Origin: Thalassobacillus devorans MSP14
GTDB taxonomy: Bacteria; Bacillota; Bacilli; Bacillales; Halobacillaceae
DNA: 64,000 nucleotides
Assembly: GCF_000496835.1 (NCBI RefSeq)
Contig: NZ_KI543236.1
Span: 521,636 to 585,635, forward strand
Direction: 5' to 3'
Of the stretch, positions 26,455-36,004 are shown piece by piece (within the stretch, counting starts at the first letter, position 1; each line of letters opens with the position of its first letter). The notes under the pieces were generated by a model. It saw only the letters and a program-made list of their open reading frames with translations. It was not told the DNA's origin and did no database searches. The translations under genes and the position numbers were made by a program.

Positions 26455-26465
26455 CATAGCTGTCA

Positions 26466-27353
26466 TTATTTAACCCATTCATTTATTAGTTCCTGGTTTT
26501 CTTTTACCCACTTCTTCGCACCGTCCAGTGGTTCTTCAGCACTTTCGACATATTCGATAAGCTGACCAATTTGCTTATCATTCATCTTCCAGTTTTTCAG
26601 CCATTCGCTGACTTTCGGATAATCTTCAGCAAATCCTTGTCTGGTAGCATGATGGATTTTTTCCACACCACCGTAGGTTTTCTTTGGATCTTCCAGGAAT
26701 TTCAGATCGTATTTGGAAAATACCCAGTGAGGACTCCACAGCGGAGCCACGATTGGTTCCTTATTTTCGATGGCTTTTCCAATTTCAGCTATCATCGCCG
26801 GCTCAGAGCTTGGCAGTAGTTCGTAATCCAGGTTGTAATCTTTCAATAATTGTTCCGTAACTTCCATTGTTCCCGCACCTGGATCAAAACCGACGATTTC
26901 TCCCTCAAATTTTTCTTTATGCTTCTTGAGGTCGTCGACACTATTTACTTCTTCTACGTATGTTGGAACGACGAGCCCCACTTTGGCATTGTCATACCAG
27001 GTAGCTTCGGAGAAATTAACCGTATCTTTATATTCCTTCAGGTAATTGGCATCCTGGACTGGTAACCATACTTCCAGACTGGCGTCCATATCGCCACTTT
27101 CTAAAGCTTTCATTGTTGTACCCATGTTCACATTATTTAACTTTACATTATATCCTTTTTCTTCCAGGATGACCTTCCACATATTTGTGACGGCAATATT
27201 TTCAGCCCAGTTAATCTGACCGATGGTAAGTTCTTCATCACTTGCCTCTGCCTGGTCTTGATCCGATGCTTCATCAGAGCTTCCGCATGCGGTTAAGATA
27301 GCACCGACTGACAGGACTAAAATTAAGCTAAGTATTTTTTTCCAACTCTTCAT
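26466..27353 (-). CDS. Glycine betaine-type ABC substrate-binding lipoprotein
   Basis: 295-aa OpuAC/ProX-superfamily binding protein for quaternary amines. It has a lipoprotein signal peptide with Cys23 (AILTACGS). Order of halves: first the lobe with NWAENIAVTNMWK, LEVWLP and KVGLVVP, then the lobe with GFDPGAGTMEVTEQ and SPHWVFSKYDLKFLEDP. That order is swapped relative to the second binding protein at 37656-38573. No permease or ATPase gene is nearby, so it must work with a transporter encoded elsewhere. The ligand (betaine, proline betaine, choline or carnitine) is not resolved. Confidence 0.87.
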   Translation of the reverse strand: MKSWKKILSLILVLSVGAILTACGSSDEASDQDQAEASDEELTIGQINWAENIAVTNMWKVILEEKGYNVKLNNVNMGTTMKALESGDMDASLEVWLPVQDANYLKEYKDTVNFSEATWYDNAKVGLVVPTYVEEVNSVDDLKKHKEKFEGEIVGFDPGAGTMEVTEQLLKDYNLDYELLPSSEPAMIAEIGKAIENKEPIVAPLWSPHWVFSKYDLKFLEDPKKTYGGVEKIHHATRQGFAEDYPKVSEWLKNWKMNDKQIGQLIEYVESAEEPLDGAKKWVKENQELINEWVK

Positions 27354-27386
27354 TAAAAAACTCCCCTTTGGTTAGTTTATATTAAT

Positions 27387-27428
27387 TTAAAATATTTCAA
27401 ACGTTAAAGGTGTTTAGAAATATTTTAA
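27387..27428. promoter_or_regulatory. Long inverted repeat before binding-protein gene
   Basis: Perfect 12-base arms TTAAAATATTTC and GAAATATTTTAA separated by 18 bases, 34 bases before the start of the betaine-type binding protein. A possible operator pair; the rest of the 27354-27823 gap shows only the repeat at 27693 and no convincing gene. Confidence 0.4.
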
Positions 27429-27692
27429 CAAAAAACACGAAACAAAAGCTCATTACTTACGAGATAGTAAGAAGTCACGCATGCATTCACTGGCCGGATC
27501 GGTGATAAGTTACATATCTTTTCTGGTTTGGAATGCTGAGTTGTGACACATTCACATAAGAAAATGAATAAAATAGTTTGTTAAATAATTTTTAAACGTT
27601 TTTTACATACTTTATGTTAACGTGTTCAGATGAAATGTCAAGGGGTGACCGTGATATTATCTCACACAAAAGGCTGTTCACGTGCAACGACA

Positions 27693-27714
27693 CCCCGGGA
27701 CATCCAGAAAATGG
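27693..27714. repeat. 22-bp direct repeat, upstream copy
   Basis: Identical over 22 bases to 29739-29760 (begins CCCCGGGACATCC, ends AAAATGG). Here the sequence after it does not complete the hairpin seen downstream, but ACACCCC here can pair with GGGGTGT at about 27750-27757 before a T run. Confidence 0.8.
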
Positions 27715-27823
27715 TTATCATGATCGAACTGCTTCCCGGGCGTCAGACGGGGGTGTTGTACATTTTTTCGCTTTCTATTACGCTTGTCTTAACAAAAGAA
27801 TCAAAGAAGGCGAGTGAACAAAA

Positions 27824-29731
27824 GTGGAGAAGGTAGGAAGAAATGATCCGTGTCCATGCGGCAGCGGGAAGAAATATAAAAAGTGCTGTGGGAAGACGAA
27901 TGTGGTTTCTTTTCCAACACAGCAGATAGCGGATGAACTGACAAGCATGCGCAGCCAATTTCACGAATATATGATGGACAATTATCTATACTTATTACCC
28001 TATCAGGAGCCTCAGACAGATGAAGATTATATGATGTTTCTATTAACGGTCATGTATCGTGGCATTTATGAAGAGCTGCAGGATGGTAACACCCCGTATC
28101 AGCAATTTATCGAAAAAAAGAAGAAAAACATTGTCCGTCCAGCTACGGTAAAAGCGCTGGAGTACTGGAAAAGTCCTGTTTATGGCATGTTCCAGTTTGA
28201 AAAAATGGAGAGCGAACATGTAGTTGTGGTCAGCGATTATTTCACGGGCGAACCATACCGGGTAGATCGGGAGAGTATACCAATAGAGACGGAAGGTATA
28301 GAAGAGTTTCGTTTTTATATGGGTTTATTGTTAAATTGGGGAGATGTGTTCTCTTTTTCTCCACTTGCCATACCCGGGAATCAGCCCATGAAGGAATTTT
28401 ATTTGCAGCAGCTGGAGGAGCGGATCAAGCAAGAGCGAACCTTTACCACAATGGCTGATTATATAAAAGAAAATTTCTTAGAAGAAGCCCAGCATTGGCT
28501 TTTCGACGAACCTGGAACGGTGCAGGAGTTGTGGGATGGAAGGCCGGAGGAATTGGAGGTGCTGGTGCTTCTTGATGAGCATGTGTCCCCGCACGTACAA
28601 CAGGCAGAGGGCTATCATGGTCTTAAGCACTTCTGGCACAGTTTCTGTCAGGAGCACCATCCACAAATAAGAAAGCCGGCTGTCCTTGCTGCTGCATTGG
28701 AATATTTCATGGTAGCCACGCCATTTTTCGAGTTGGAGGACTACGATGTCACGCAAAAAGAGATCGCTGAAAAATATCGTGTCAGTACCGGGAGTATTGT
28801 ACGCAGGTTTGATGAGTTTGAGGACTTCATTTTCGAGTTGATGGATGAGAAGATGGGGGACCAGCCAGAACCTATAGCTCGTAATGTGGAACCGGGTAAA
28901 AATGTCGACATGGAAAGAAACATTTATGAAATACATAAAAAGATTGAAGCGTCAGGGCTTACGAATATAGAGGAAATCAATCACTTTATGAAGGAGCACC
29001 ACGATGAGCCATTTATCCCTGCCAATAACCAGGAAAAAGCCCAGATCCTTGCTTATGATGCCATGCAAGCCGATAATCCCGACTTAAAAGAGGAACTCGT
29101 AAACAAAGCGTTGGAGTATGACGATAAAAACATTGATGCCCTCGTTCTCCATGCACAAATGGAAGAAGATGATCTGAAGAAAGAAATAGGTTTGTTAAAG
29201 GCAGAGAGTACTGGGCTTCGTTCGATGCAACCGGAATGGAGACAGGATGATGTTCACAGTATGTGGGGGATAATCGAAGCACGTCCAATGCTCCGAGCAC
29301 AAGAAGCGACAGCTGATTTTTATGTAGAAAAAGGCGAAGTGGACAAAGCAATTGATGGTTATGAATATCTGTTGAACTATAACCCTAATGATAATCAGGG
29401 TATCCGCTTTAAACTAATGACGCTCTATTTAGAACAGAGAGAGGTCAAGAAGGCACGTGAGCTTTTGGAGCAGTATCCGGAAGATCATACGGTGGACTTT
29501 TACTATGCTGAAGTGTTAATTGAAATTTTAGAAGGGAGCTCTTATGCAGAAATAGAGGACTTACTGGACAGAGCATTTGAGAATAACATGTATGTCATGA
29601 GTTATATTACAGGGAAAATTGTGCTTCCTGATGAACTACCGGATCAGTATACACCAGGATCTCTGGAAGAAGCTATTGTCTATTATCATCGAAATAAAAA
29701 TCTCTGGGATTCTATCCCTCTACCGGACTGA
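27824..29731 (+). CDS. SEC-C / HTH / TPR multidomain protein
   Basis: 635-aa cytosolic protein. A SEC-C zinc-binding motif is at the extreme N-terminus ([16 protein letters not shown], Cys10, Cys12, Cys21, Cys22). A long central region of unknown fold includes a helix-turn-helix at about 307-330 ([20 protein letters not shown]), and TPR-like helical repeats run from about 375 to 610. SEC-C usually sits at a C-terminus, as in SecA, and mediates contacts with SecB or ribosomes. The combination suggests an adaptor, but the role is unknown. The start is GTG. A 22-bp repeat brackets the gene. Confidence 0.8.
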   Translation: MEKVGRNDPCPCGSGKKYKKCCGKTNVVSFPTQQIADELTSMRSQFHEYMMDNYLYLLPYQEPQTDEDYMMFLLTVMYRGIYEELQDGNTPYQQFIEKKKKNIVRPATVKALEYWKSPVYGMFQFEKMESEHVVVVSDYFTGEPYRVDRESIPIETEGIEEFRFYMGLLLNWGDVFSFSPLAIPGNQPMKEFYLQQLEERIKQERTFTTMADYIKENFLEEAQHWLFDEPGTVQELWDGRPEELEVLVLLDEHVSPHVQQAEGYHGLKHFWHSFCQEHHPQIRKPAVLAAALEYFMVATPFFELEDYDVTQKEIAEKYRVSTGSIVRRFDEFEDFIFELMDEKMGDQPEPIARNVEPGKNVDMERNIYEIHKKIEASGLTNIEEINHFMKEHHDEPFIPANNQEKAQILAYDAMQADNPDLKEELVNKALEYDDKNIDALVLHAQMEEDDLKKEIGLLKAESTGLRSMQPEWRQDDVHSMWGIIEARPMLRAQEATADFYVEKGEVDKAIDGYEYLLNYNPNDNQGIRFKLMTLYLEQREVKKARELLEQYPEDHTVDFYYAEVLIEILEGSSYAEIEDLLDRAFENNMYVMSYITGKIVLPDELPDQYTPGSLEEAIVYYHRNKNLWDSIPLPD

Positions 29732-29738
29732 AATACTA

Positions 29739-29778
29739 CCCCGGGACATCCAGAAAATGGATGCCCCGGGGTCTTTTA
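29739..29778 (+). terminator. Terminator containing the 22-bp repeat, downstream copy
   Basis: CCCCGGGACATCC ... GGATGCCCCGGGG stem, 7-base loop, then TCTTTT. The left arm and loop are the repeat also found at 27693-27714. Confidence 0.88.
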
Positions 29779-29794
29779 TATAAAAAGGTCCTTT

Positions 29795-30466
29795 TTACTG
29801 TATTTCTTCTCCATCCGAATACTGCGCATCAATATTATCTATCTGTTTTAATACTTCATCTCTTCCATGGTAAATATGTTCATGCATGGCTACACGGGCA
29901 CGTTCCATGTCCTGTTCTTCAATCGCTTTGAGAAGGGTTTTGTGTGCATCGAGGGAATGTTTCAATTGTTCCTCATTAAACCAGTAGAAGGAACGGAAAA
30001 TCAACGGAACAACGACTACTTTCGAAATATGGGAATAAACGTGCTGGTTCTGCGACGCCTGGATGACAGCGTTATGGAATTGATGATTGATCTCCAGAAT
30101 ATCCTCAATCGTCGTTTCCCCATTTTTGATATAACTGTCGATCGCCTGGTCATAGGATTCGTTGGCGAGGCGTATATTTTCAAGGTCATTTTCGGTACGG
30201 TGGATGGCTGCCTGGGCAGCTGCATATCCTTCCAGAAGTGTCCGCAGGTCATAGATTTGCTGGATGTCTTTTTTCGTGAAATGCCGGACACGCACCCCTC
30301 GTTTCATGGAAACCGTAAGCCCCTCGGACTCTAATTGTTTAAGCGCTTCCCGGATCGGTGTCCGGCTTGTTTGGAGTTTATTTGCTAAGTATTCTTCTGT
30401 CAGTCGCATTTTTGGCGGGAATTCGCCGTGTATGATGGATCGTTTGATCGATTCGTAAACTGTCAT
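29795..30466 (-). CDS. GntR/FadR-family regulator with FCD domain
   Basis: 223-aa regulator: N-terminal winged helix (about 5-65; MRLTEEYLANKLQTSRTPIREAL in pattern) and a C-terminal FCD ligand-binding domain (about 75-212) with the metal-binding His/Asp residues typical of the group (INHQFHNAVIQAS, DAHKTLLKAIEEQD, HEHI). It is divergent from the CoA-transferase operon. Three TTGTATACAA palindromes fill the gap between them, so it very probably represses that operon and itself. The inducer is unknown, likely a substrate or its CoA thioester. Confidence 0.92.
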   Translation of the reverse strand: MTVYESIKRSIIHGEFPPKMRLTEEYLANKLQTSRTPIREALKQLESEGLTVSMKRGVRVRHFTKKDIQQIYDLRTLLEGYAAAQAAIHRTENDLENIRLANESYDQAIDSYIKNGETTIEDILEINHQFHNAVIQASQNQHVYSHISKVVVVPLIFRSFYWFNEEQLKHSLDAHKTLLKAIEEQDMERARVAMHEHIYHGRDEVLKQIDNIDAQYSDGEEIQ

Positions 30467-30488
30467 GGACTAACCTCCCCTGCATTCA

Positions 30489-30498
30489 TTGTATACAA
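30489..30498. promoter_or_regulatory. GntR operator candidate 1
   Basis: Palindrome TTGTATACAA, close to the start of the GntR gene. Confidence 0.7.
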
Positions 30499-30530
30499 AC
30501 AGAAATCATCATTCAATTCCATATAGGTAC

Positions 30531-30540
30531 TTGTATACAA
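30531..30540. promoter_or_regulatory. GntR operator candidate 2
   Basis: Second TTGTATACAA, 42 bases from the first (four helical turns). Confidence 0.7.
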
Positions 30541-30590
30541 ACCATAGTATTTTTAGCTATTTTTCATTATTTTTATGGACTGGGTTGCAA

Positions 30591-30604
30591 GTTTGTATAC
30601 AAAC
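30591..30604. promoter_or_regulatory. GntR operator candidate 3
   Basis: Perfect 14-base palindrome GTTTGTATACAAAC, the longest of the three, on the side of the CoA-transferase gene. Confidence 0.72.
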
Positions 30605-30714
30605 TGTTAGGATATAACACAACATTCTGAAAATTATCATATTTTCTAACAGAAAAGAAAGCGTTAACAGGACAGCTTCAGAAAGTAGCTATCATCGAAA
30701 AAGGGGTGTTGGAT

Positions 30715-31908
30715 GTGCAAAGTTTAGAAGGTGTCAAAGTATTGGAGATGGGAAGCCTGATTGCCGGACCATTCGCAGGCAGGCTGATGGCTGAAAATGG
30801 AGCGGATGTCATCAAAGTGGAACCGCCGAAGAAAGGCGATCCGCTCCGGGATTGGAGGCATGTGTACGAAGGGACGTCGTTATGGTGGAGACTCCAGTCG
30901 AGAAACAAGAAGTCGATTACCGTCGATTTGAAAAGTGAAGAAGGTCAGGAAATCATCAAGTCATTGATCAAAGAATGCGATATTCTCATCGAGAACTTCC
31001 GGCCAGGAACGCTGGAAAAGTGGAACCTTGGCTATAAAGAATTATCTGCCATAAACCCCGGGCTGGTTATGGTGAGAGTTTCGGGCTATGGCCAGACAGG
31101 GCCATATCGCGACAAACCGGGGTTTGGCAGTGTCGGAGAATCGATGGGAGGCCTCCGTCATCTTACCGGCTATCCGGATCAGGCGCCAACGCGGGTTGGG
31201 GTGAGCCTTGGGGATTCTGTTGCTGCGATGTATGCCGTTATTGGCGCGATGATGGCGATCTATCACCGCGACGTGAATGGCACAGGAAAAGGGCAGGTTA
31301 TTGATGTTGCACTGTACGAAGCTGTGTTCAGTCTGCTGGAAGGAGCGCTTCCTGAATTTGATAAAGTTGGCGCTATCCGCGAGCGTACAGGGACTTCCTT
31401 GCCTGGCATTGCTCCTTCAAATACATATGAATGTAACGATGGCAAATACGTTGTCATCGGAGGTAATGGTGATGCGATTTTCAAGCGGCTGATGGAAGTG
31501 GTCGGACGTCCGGAGCTTGGAGAGGATGAGCGTTATCAGAGCAATAGCGGACGTGCGGCGGATGCTGATTTTCTCGATGAAGTGATTGAGTCCTGGACAA
31601 AAACGGTCGATTTTGAAACCGCTTTAGAGAAACTTGATGAAGCCCGAGTGCCTGCCGGTCCGATATACAACATCGAAGATATCGTAAAAGATCCTCATTA
31701 CTTGAGCAGGGAAATGATCCAGAAATTCCAGCTTAATGAAGAGGAGTCGCTGAAAATCCCTGGGGTGGTTCCGAAAATGAGCAAAACGCCAGGGGAGACA
31801 AAGTGGCTTGGTCCAGAGCTTGGTCAGCATACAGATGAAGTGATGAAAGATTGGCTGACATATGATGACAAAAAAATCGCAGCATTAAAAGCACAGGGTG
31901 TCATTTAG
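30715..31908 (+). CDS. CaiB/BaiF (class III) CoA-transferase
   Basis: About 397-aa family III CoA-transferase, which moves CoA between carboxylic acids through an aspartyl-anhydride intermediate. Features: VLEMGSLIAGPFAGRLMAENGADVIKVE pattern at the N-terminus, RNKKSITVDLKS, and the catalytic Asp in GVSLGDSVAAMY at about residue 165-170. The preferred start is GTG 30715, 8 bases after GGGG; GTG 30706 and TTG 30709 are in frame earlier. It is the first gene of an operon that includes an HMG-CoA-lyase-like gene, so its substrate is probably a branched dicarboxylate; that is inference. Confidence 0.9.
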   Translation: MQSLEGVKVLEMGSLIAGPFAGRLMAENGADVIKVEPPKKGDPLRDWRHVYEGTSLWWRLQSRNKKSITVDLKSEEGQEIIKSLIKECDILIENFRPGTLEKWNLGYKELSAINPGLVMVRVSGYGQTGPYRDKPGFGSVGESMGGLRHLTGYPDQAPTRVGVSLGDSVAAMYAVIGAMMAIYHRDVNGTGKGQVIDVALYEAVFSLLEGALPEFDKVGAIRERTGTSLPGIAPSNTYECNDGKYVVIGGNGDAIFKRLMEVVGRPELGEDERYQSNSGRAADADFLDEVIESWTKTVDFETALEKLDEARVPAGPIYNIEDIVKDPHYLSREMIQKFQLNEEESLKIPGVVPKMSKTPGETKWLGPELGQHTDEVMKDWLTYDDKKIAALKAQGVI

Positions 31909-31923
31909 AAAGGAGGAGAAGGT

Positions 31924-32844
31924 GTGACCAAGATTTTTATTCAGGAAGTAGCAACGAGGGACGGCTTCCAGATGGAAGAGCGGTTTATACCGACGGAGGA
32001 AAAAATTGCGTTGATGGACAGGCTGAGTGATTCTGGTGTAGACAAAATCGAAGTGACCTCGTTCGTTTCCCCAAAAGCGATCCCGAATTTGCGCGATGCT
32101 GAGGAAGTGATGAGTGAAATCAGGCGTAATGACGGCGTCACTTACACGACGTTGATTCCGAACGTCAGAGGAGCTGAGCGAGCGGCTGCGTGTCAGGCTG
32201 ATGAGGTCAACCTCGTTGCTTCTGTCAGTGAAACCCATAACAGTAAAAATGTAAGAAGAACTGTCGATGAGTCATTTGCCAGCTTTAAAGAAATTGCGGA
32301 CTATCTTTCCGGGACAGGTATTAACATCAATGGTACGCTTGCCACCACGTTCGGATGCCCGTTTGAAGGTTCGATTGATGAGAACAGGGTCCTTGAGTTG
32401 GCGGAAAGCTATCTCGATTTAGGTGCAAGAGGGATTACCCTTGCCGATACGACAGGGATGGCAACCCCGAATCAGGTATATGATCTATGCAAAAAAGTCC
32501 TTGATCGCTGGCCCGGCCTCCCGGTAACCCTTCATTTCCATAATACGAGAGGGATGGGACTTGCTAATGTAGTTGAAGGAATCCGTGCAGGGATCACCAG
32601 GTATGATGCTTCGCTCGGTGGTTTGGGCGGCTGCCCATTCGCTCCGGGGGCAACCGGGAATATCTGCACAGAGGATCTTGTCCACATGCTTGCTTTTATG
32701 GGTTATGAAATGAATGCTGATTTGGATAAGCTGATTGCTTTATCGAGCCACCTGGAAACGTTAGTAGGTCATGAAGTGCCAGGGCAGGTCATCAAAGCGG
32801 GGAAAATCACGGACTTACATACGAGTCCGGCGCATCCAAAGTAA
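31924..32844 (+). CDS. Hydroxymethylglutaryl-CoA lyase-like enzyme
   Basis: 306-aa HMGL-like TIM-barrel lyase. The RDGFQ motif (residues 12-16) holds the metal-binding Asp13, LHFHNTRG the metal-ligand His pair, and the signature GGLGGCPFAPGATGN the catalytic Cys. HMG-CoA lyases split 3-hydroxy-3-methylglutaryl-CoA into acetyl-CoA and acetoacetate. The start is GTG with AAAGGAGGAG. It directly follows the CoA-transferase. Close relatives in leucine catabolism (YngG) sit in a different gene neighbourhood, so a related 3-hydroxy-3-alkyl acyl-CoA is also possible. Confidence 0.88.
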   Translation: MTKIFIQEVATRDGFQMEERFIPTEEKIALMDRLSDSGVDKIEVTSFVSPKAIPNLRDAEEVMSEIRRNDGVTYTTLIPNVRGAERAAACQADEVNLVASVSETHNSKNVRRTVDESFASFKEIADYLSGTGININGTLATTFGCPFEGSIDENRVLELAESYLDLGARGITLADTTGMATPNQVYDLCKKVLDRWPGLPVTLHFHNTRGMGLANVVEGIRAGITRYDASLGGLGGCPFAPGATGNICTEDLVHMLAFMGYEMNADLDKLIALSSHLETLVGHEVPGQVIKAGKITDLHTSPAHPK

Positions 32845-32921
32845 GAAGTAGTCCGTCATTTCTGTCTTTTTTTTATCTTTATCTATCTGAAAATTTCGAA
32901 TTAAAAAAGGAGGCATTATGC

Positions 32922-33173
32922 ATGTCTACTGAAAAAAGAGAACCGATCAAAAACCCGAGAATCTGGATCATATTAGGGATATTACTAGCGATGATCACAC
33001 CTTGGTATTTTCCGAAAAGCTTTGGTGAAATACTTGTGTACGGAATCCCGCTTTGGGCTGTCATTATTATCATATCGTCGTTATTATTGTCTGCTTATCT
33101 GTCGTATGTCATGAAGTACCATTGGATGTTGGAAGAGGATGAGGAAGAAGCCGAACAGAAAGGAGCGAAATAA
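32922..33173 (+). CDS. DUF3311-type small membrane subunit of symporter
   Basis: 83-aa protein with two transmembrane helices (about 13-30 and 42-64) and an acidic C-terminal tail (EEDEEEAEQKGAK). DUF3311-like genes commonly precede sodium:solute symporter genes, as here (3-base gap), and are thought to be accessory subunits. The start has an AAAGGAGG site. Part of the GntR-controlled operon. Confidence 0.82.
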   Translation: MSTEKREPIKNPRIWIILGILLAMITPWYFPKSFGEILVYGIPLWAVIIIISSLLLSAYLSYVMKYHWMLEEDEEEAEQKGAK

Positions 33174-33176
33174 ATT

Positions 33177-34664
33177 ATGGAATTAGCATTTTCAGGCTGG
33201 TCCGGTATTTTGATTCTTGTCATGTATGGGCTGATCATGCTTGGCGTTGGTGTTTTCACTTACTTGCGCAACCGGCATATCCACCAAAGTCTCGATGAGT
33301 ATTACCTTGGCGGAAGAGGACTTGGCGTCATGGTTCTGTTTTTCACTTTTTTTGCGACGCAGTATAGTGGTAATACAGTCGTCGGTTATCCGCCGTCCGC
33401 CTATCGGCAGGGCTACGAGTACTTAGTGTCTGTTCCATTTTTCATTACCATAATCATGGCATACTTATTGTTCGCTCCCCGGTTATACAGATTGGGTAAA
33501 AAATATAAGCTCATAACGCCTGCGCAATGGTTCGAAAAGCGTTACAAGTCAAAAGCTGTCACGATCCTTGCTGCGTTATTGATGCTTTATGGACTGGGCA
33601 ATTACCTGCTGGAACAGCTTGTAGCAATCGGCCAGGGTGTATCCGGATTGACAGGGGGGACGATTCCTTATCAGGTAGGCGTCATCTTTTTCGTGATTAT
33701 CATGGTCATCTATGGCTGGCTTGGCGGAATGCGTTCGGTAGCCTATACGGATACGATGCAAGGGATTGCGCTGTTGTTCGGTGTGTTCATGCTGCTGATC
33801 GGTTCCATCGTTTATTTTGGCGGCTTGCCTACATCAGCTGATTACATGCAGGCTTATTCTCCTGAAAAATTAGGCGTGCCGGATGGACCAGCTGTAGTCA
33901 ACTGGTTTAGTTTACTGGTCCTCATAGGTATTGGAGCCGCCGTGTATCCTCACGCCATTCAGCGGATATTTTCTGCTAAAAGTGAGCGCACATTGAAACG
34001 ATCTTTCAGCAGAATGGCGTGGATGCCTTTCCTTACTGCCGGGGTAGTTTTCGTTATCGGAATCATCGGGATCAATGCATATCCAGGTTTGACGGAGTCC
34101 GAATCAGAACAGCTGGTAGGGATGATGGCCAGTGCGGTCGCAAGTCAGAACGTCATTTTCTATTGGGCAATGGTTCTTTTGTTTGGCGGGGTTATTGCAG
34201 CTATCGTCTCTACTGCTGATTCCGTATTGCTTACATTTTCATCGATTATTTCCAACGATTTGTACGGAAGTTATATCAACCCGGAAGCTCCTGAGAAGAA
34301 GAAGCTGCTGGTTGGGAAATTAGTAGGGCTTGTGGCTGTCGGAATTTTGATATTGGTCGCCTGGTTCCCACCTGGAACACTATATCAGATATTCGTCCTG
34401 AAATTTGAACTGCTTGTACAAGTCGCTCCAGGGCTCATCATCGGGTTATACTGGAACCGGCTTCATTCGAAGGCAGTCTTTGCCGGTATGCTTGCCGGTA
34501 CAATCATCGCTTCTTCGATGACGTTGTTCGGCCTTTCTTTCTTTGGTGTCGCAAACGGCTTATGGGGTCTGCTTGTCAATGTAGGGATTTGTGTGATCGG
34601 AAGCCTGGTCATGAGTGTTTCCGTAGTGGAGGAAAAAGAAGCGAAACAAGTCATTGGCATGTAA
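33177..34664 (+). CDS. Sodium:solute symporter (SSS family)
   Basis: 495-aa membrane protein with about 13 helices. Family features: YYLGGRGLGVMVLFFTFFATQYSG pattern near 42-65, ITPAQWFEKRYKSK near 115-128, and the SSS signature GWLGGMRSVAYTDTMQG near 181-197. It would import an organic solute with Na+, fitting a saline habitat. Its place directly after the CoA-transferase and lyase suggests it imports their substrate. The substrate is not identifiable from sequence. Confidence 0.92.
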   Translation: MELAFSGWSGILILVMYGLIMLGVGVFTYLRNRHIHQSLDEYYLGGRGLGVMVLFFTFFATQYSGNTVVGYPPSAYRQGYEYLVSVPFFITIIMAYLLFAPRLYRLGKKYKLITPAQWFEKRYKSKAVTILAALLMLYGLGNYLLEQLVAIGQGVSGLTGGTIPYQVGVIFFVIIMVIYGWLGGMRSVAYTDTMQGIALLFGVFMLLIGSIVYFGGLPTSADYMQAYSPEKLGVPDGPAVVNWFSLLVLIGIGAAVYPHAIQRIFSAKSERTLKRSFSRMAWMPFLTAGVVFVIGIIGINAYPGLTESESEQLVGMMASAVASQNVIFYWAMVLLFGGVIAAIVSTADSVLLTFSSIISNDLYGSYINPEAPEKKKLLVGKLVGLVAVGILILVAWFPPGTLYQIFVLKFELLVQVAPGLIIGLYWNRLHSKAVFAGMLAGTIIASSMTLFGLSFFGVANGLWGLLVNVGICVIGSLVMSVSVVEEKEAKQVIGM

Positions 34665-34721
34665 GATTAAATAGGTTTAGTCTCTATGTATAGCAGTTTA
34701 ATAGAAAAGAGATGAAACATA

Positions 34722-35981
34722 ATGGGAAAATCTGCACTAGCAATCACTCCAGCGAATAAGTCCGAGCCGTGGCGAATGCTGCTGTGGCTTTTGATGGCGC
34801 AGATTATGGTCGCGTTCATCGGGCGGAGCCTCGGACCGCTTGGTGTATTGATTGAAGAGGACCTCTCGTTGACAAAAGCACAAGTCGGACTGCTGCCGTC
34901 TGCCCTGTTCCTGGGGCAGGCGGTTGCCTCTATTCCGACCGGTTTCTTAGCGGACCGCTTCGGCTCCCGGCCATTATTGATGGTGATGTCAGCGACGTTA
35001 GGTTTCAGTTTTTTACTGATGACACTGCAGCATAACTATGGATGGGTGTTGCTGTTGATTATGATTGGCGGAATCGGCTATGGTGGGATGCATCCAACGA
35101 CCAATCGCGGGATCGTCTATTGGCATGTGCAAAAACAAAGAGGGACCGCGATGGGTATCAAACAGATGGGGATCACCTTCGGGTCGGCTTTGGCTGCCAT
35201 TTTACTGCTGCCCCTGGCTGAAACACACGGTTGGAGAATTGTTGTTTTGTACGCTTGTATTGTGCTGATCATTACGGGAGTGGTGGCCTATTATCTCTAT
35301 CGGGATCCGGAACAGGGAAAGACAGACAATCCCGTGAAAGCCACACCCGGCAGCACATTTAAAGCCATTGCCGGCATGGCGAAAAACAAAGCATTGCTCC
35401 TGATCAGCCTGTGTGCGATGGGAATCAATGGCTCGCAAATGGCATTGAATACATACCTTGTCCTGTTCACCTATGAACAGCTTGGCATCAATCTTGTCTT
35501 AGCCGGACTGCTGCTTGTCGTTTCCGAGGTGGGGGGTTCGGTTGGACGGATCGGCTGGGGTGTCATCAGTGACCGGGTATTTGGCGGTGAGCGGCTGAAA
35601 GTGATGGCCATCATCGTTACAATTACGCTGTTTGCCAGTGCTGTCGTGGCATTTTTGCCAACGGGAACGCCGTATGTCCTGCTTGTTCCGTTGTTTTTTG
35701 TATTCGGGTTTGCGGTGTCCGGTTTCAATGGTATCTGGATGAACCTTGCTTCTGAACTTGTTCCGAAAGAGCAGGCCGGCTTATCGAGCGGATTCAGCAT
35801 TACGCTTGGCTCCATGGGGGTTATTTTCCTGCCTCCATTGTTTGGACTCGTCGTCGACCAGACGCAAGGGTATACATTCGGTTGGCTGTTGATCTCGTTC
35901 CTGATGTTGATTGTCATGATGTTATTAATCCAGTTGAATAAGTTAAAAAAAGAGCAGCAATCTGCCAGTTATCATCAATAG
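34722..35981 (+). CDS. MFS transporter
   Basis: 419-aa major facilitator protein with 12 predicted helices. The motif-A-like loop GFLADRFGSRPLL lies between helices 2 and 3. It is the second transporter in the operon; one of the two may export a by-product or take up a related acid. The start has a weak GAGATG-like site. No strong match to a drug-efflux subgroup could be argued by eye; the organisation resembles the anion/carboxylate porter type. Confidence 0.88.
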   Translation: MGKSALAITPANKSEPWRMLLWLLMAQIMVAFIGRSLGPLGVLIEEDLSLTKAQVGLLPSALFLGQAVASIPTGFLADRFGSRPLLMVMSATLGFSFLLMTLQHNYGWVLLLIMIGGIGYGGMHPTTNRGIVYWHVQKQRGTAMGIKQMGITFGSALAAILLLPLAETHGWRIVVLYACIVLIITGVVAYYLYRDPEQGKTDNPVKATPGSTFKAIAGMAKNKALLLISLCAMGINGSQMALNTYLVLFTYEQLGINLVLAGLLLVVSEVGGSVGRIGWGVISDRVFGGERLKVMAIIVTITLFASAVVAFLPTGTPYVLLVPLFFVFGFAVSGFNGIWMNLASELVPKEQAGLSSGFSITLGSMGVIFLPPLFGLVVDQTQGYTFGWLLISFLMLIVMMLLIQLNKLKKEQQSASYHQ

Positions 35982-36004
35982 TCTAGGAAAGGAGCCATCA
36001 AACA

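Noticed and set aside
27614-27836. Two overlapping 67-68-aa frames before the SEC-C gene
   Set aside because: No ribosome site, no recognisable protein features, and they run across the 22-bp repeat and likely leader.
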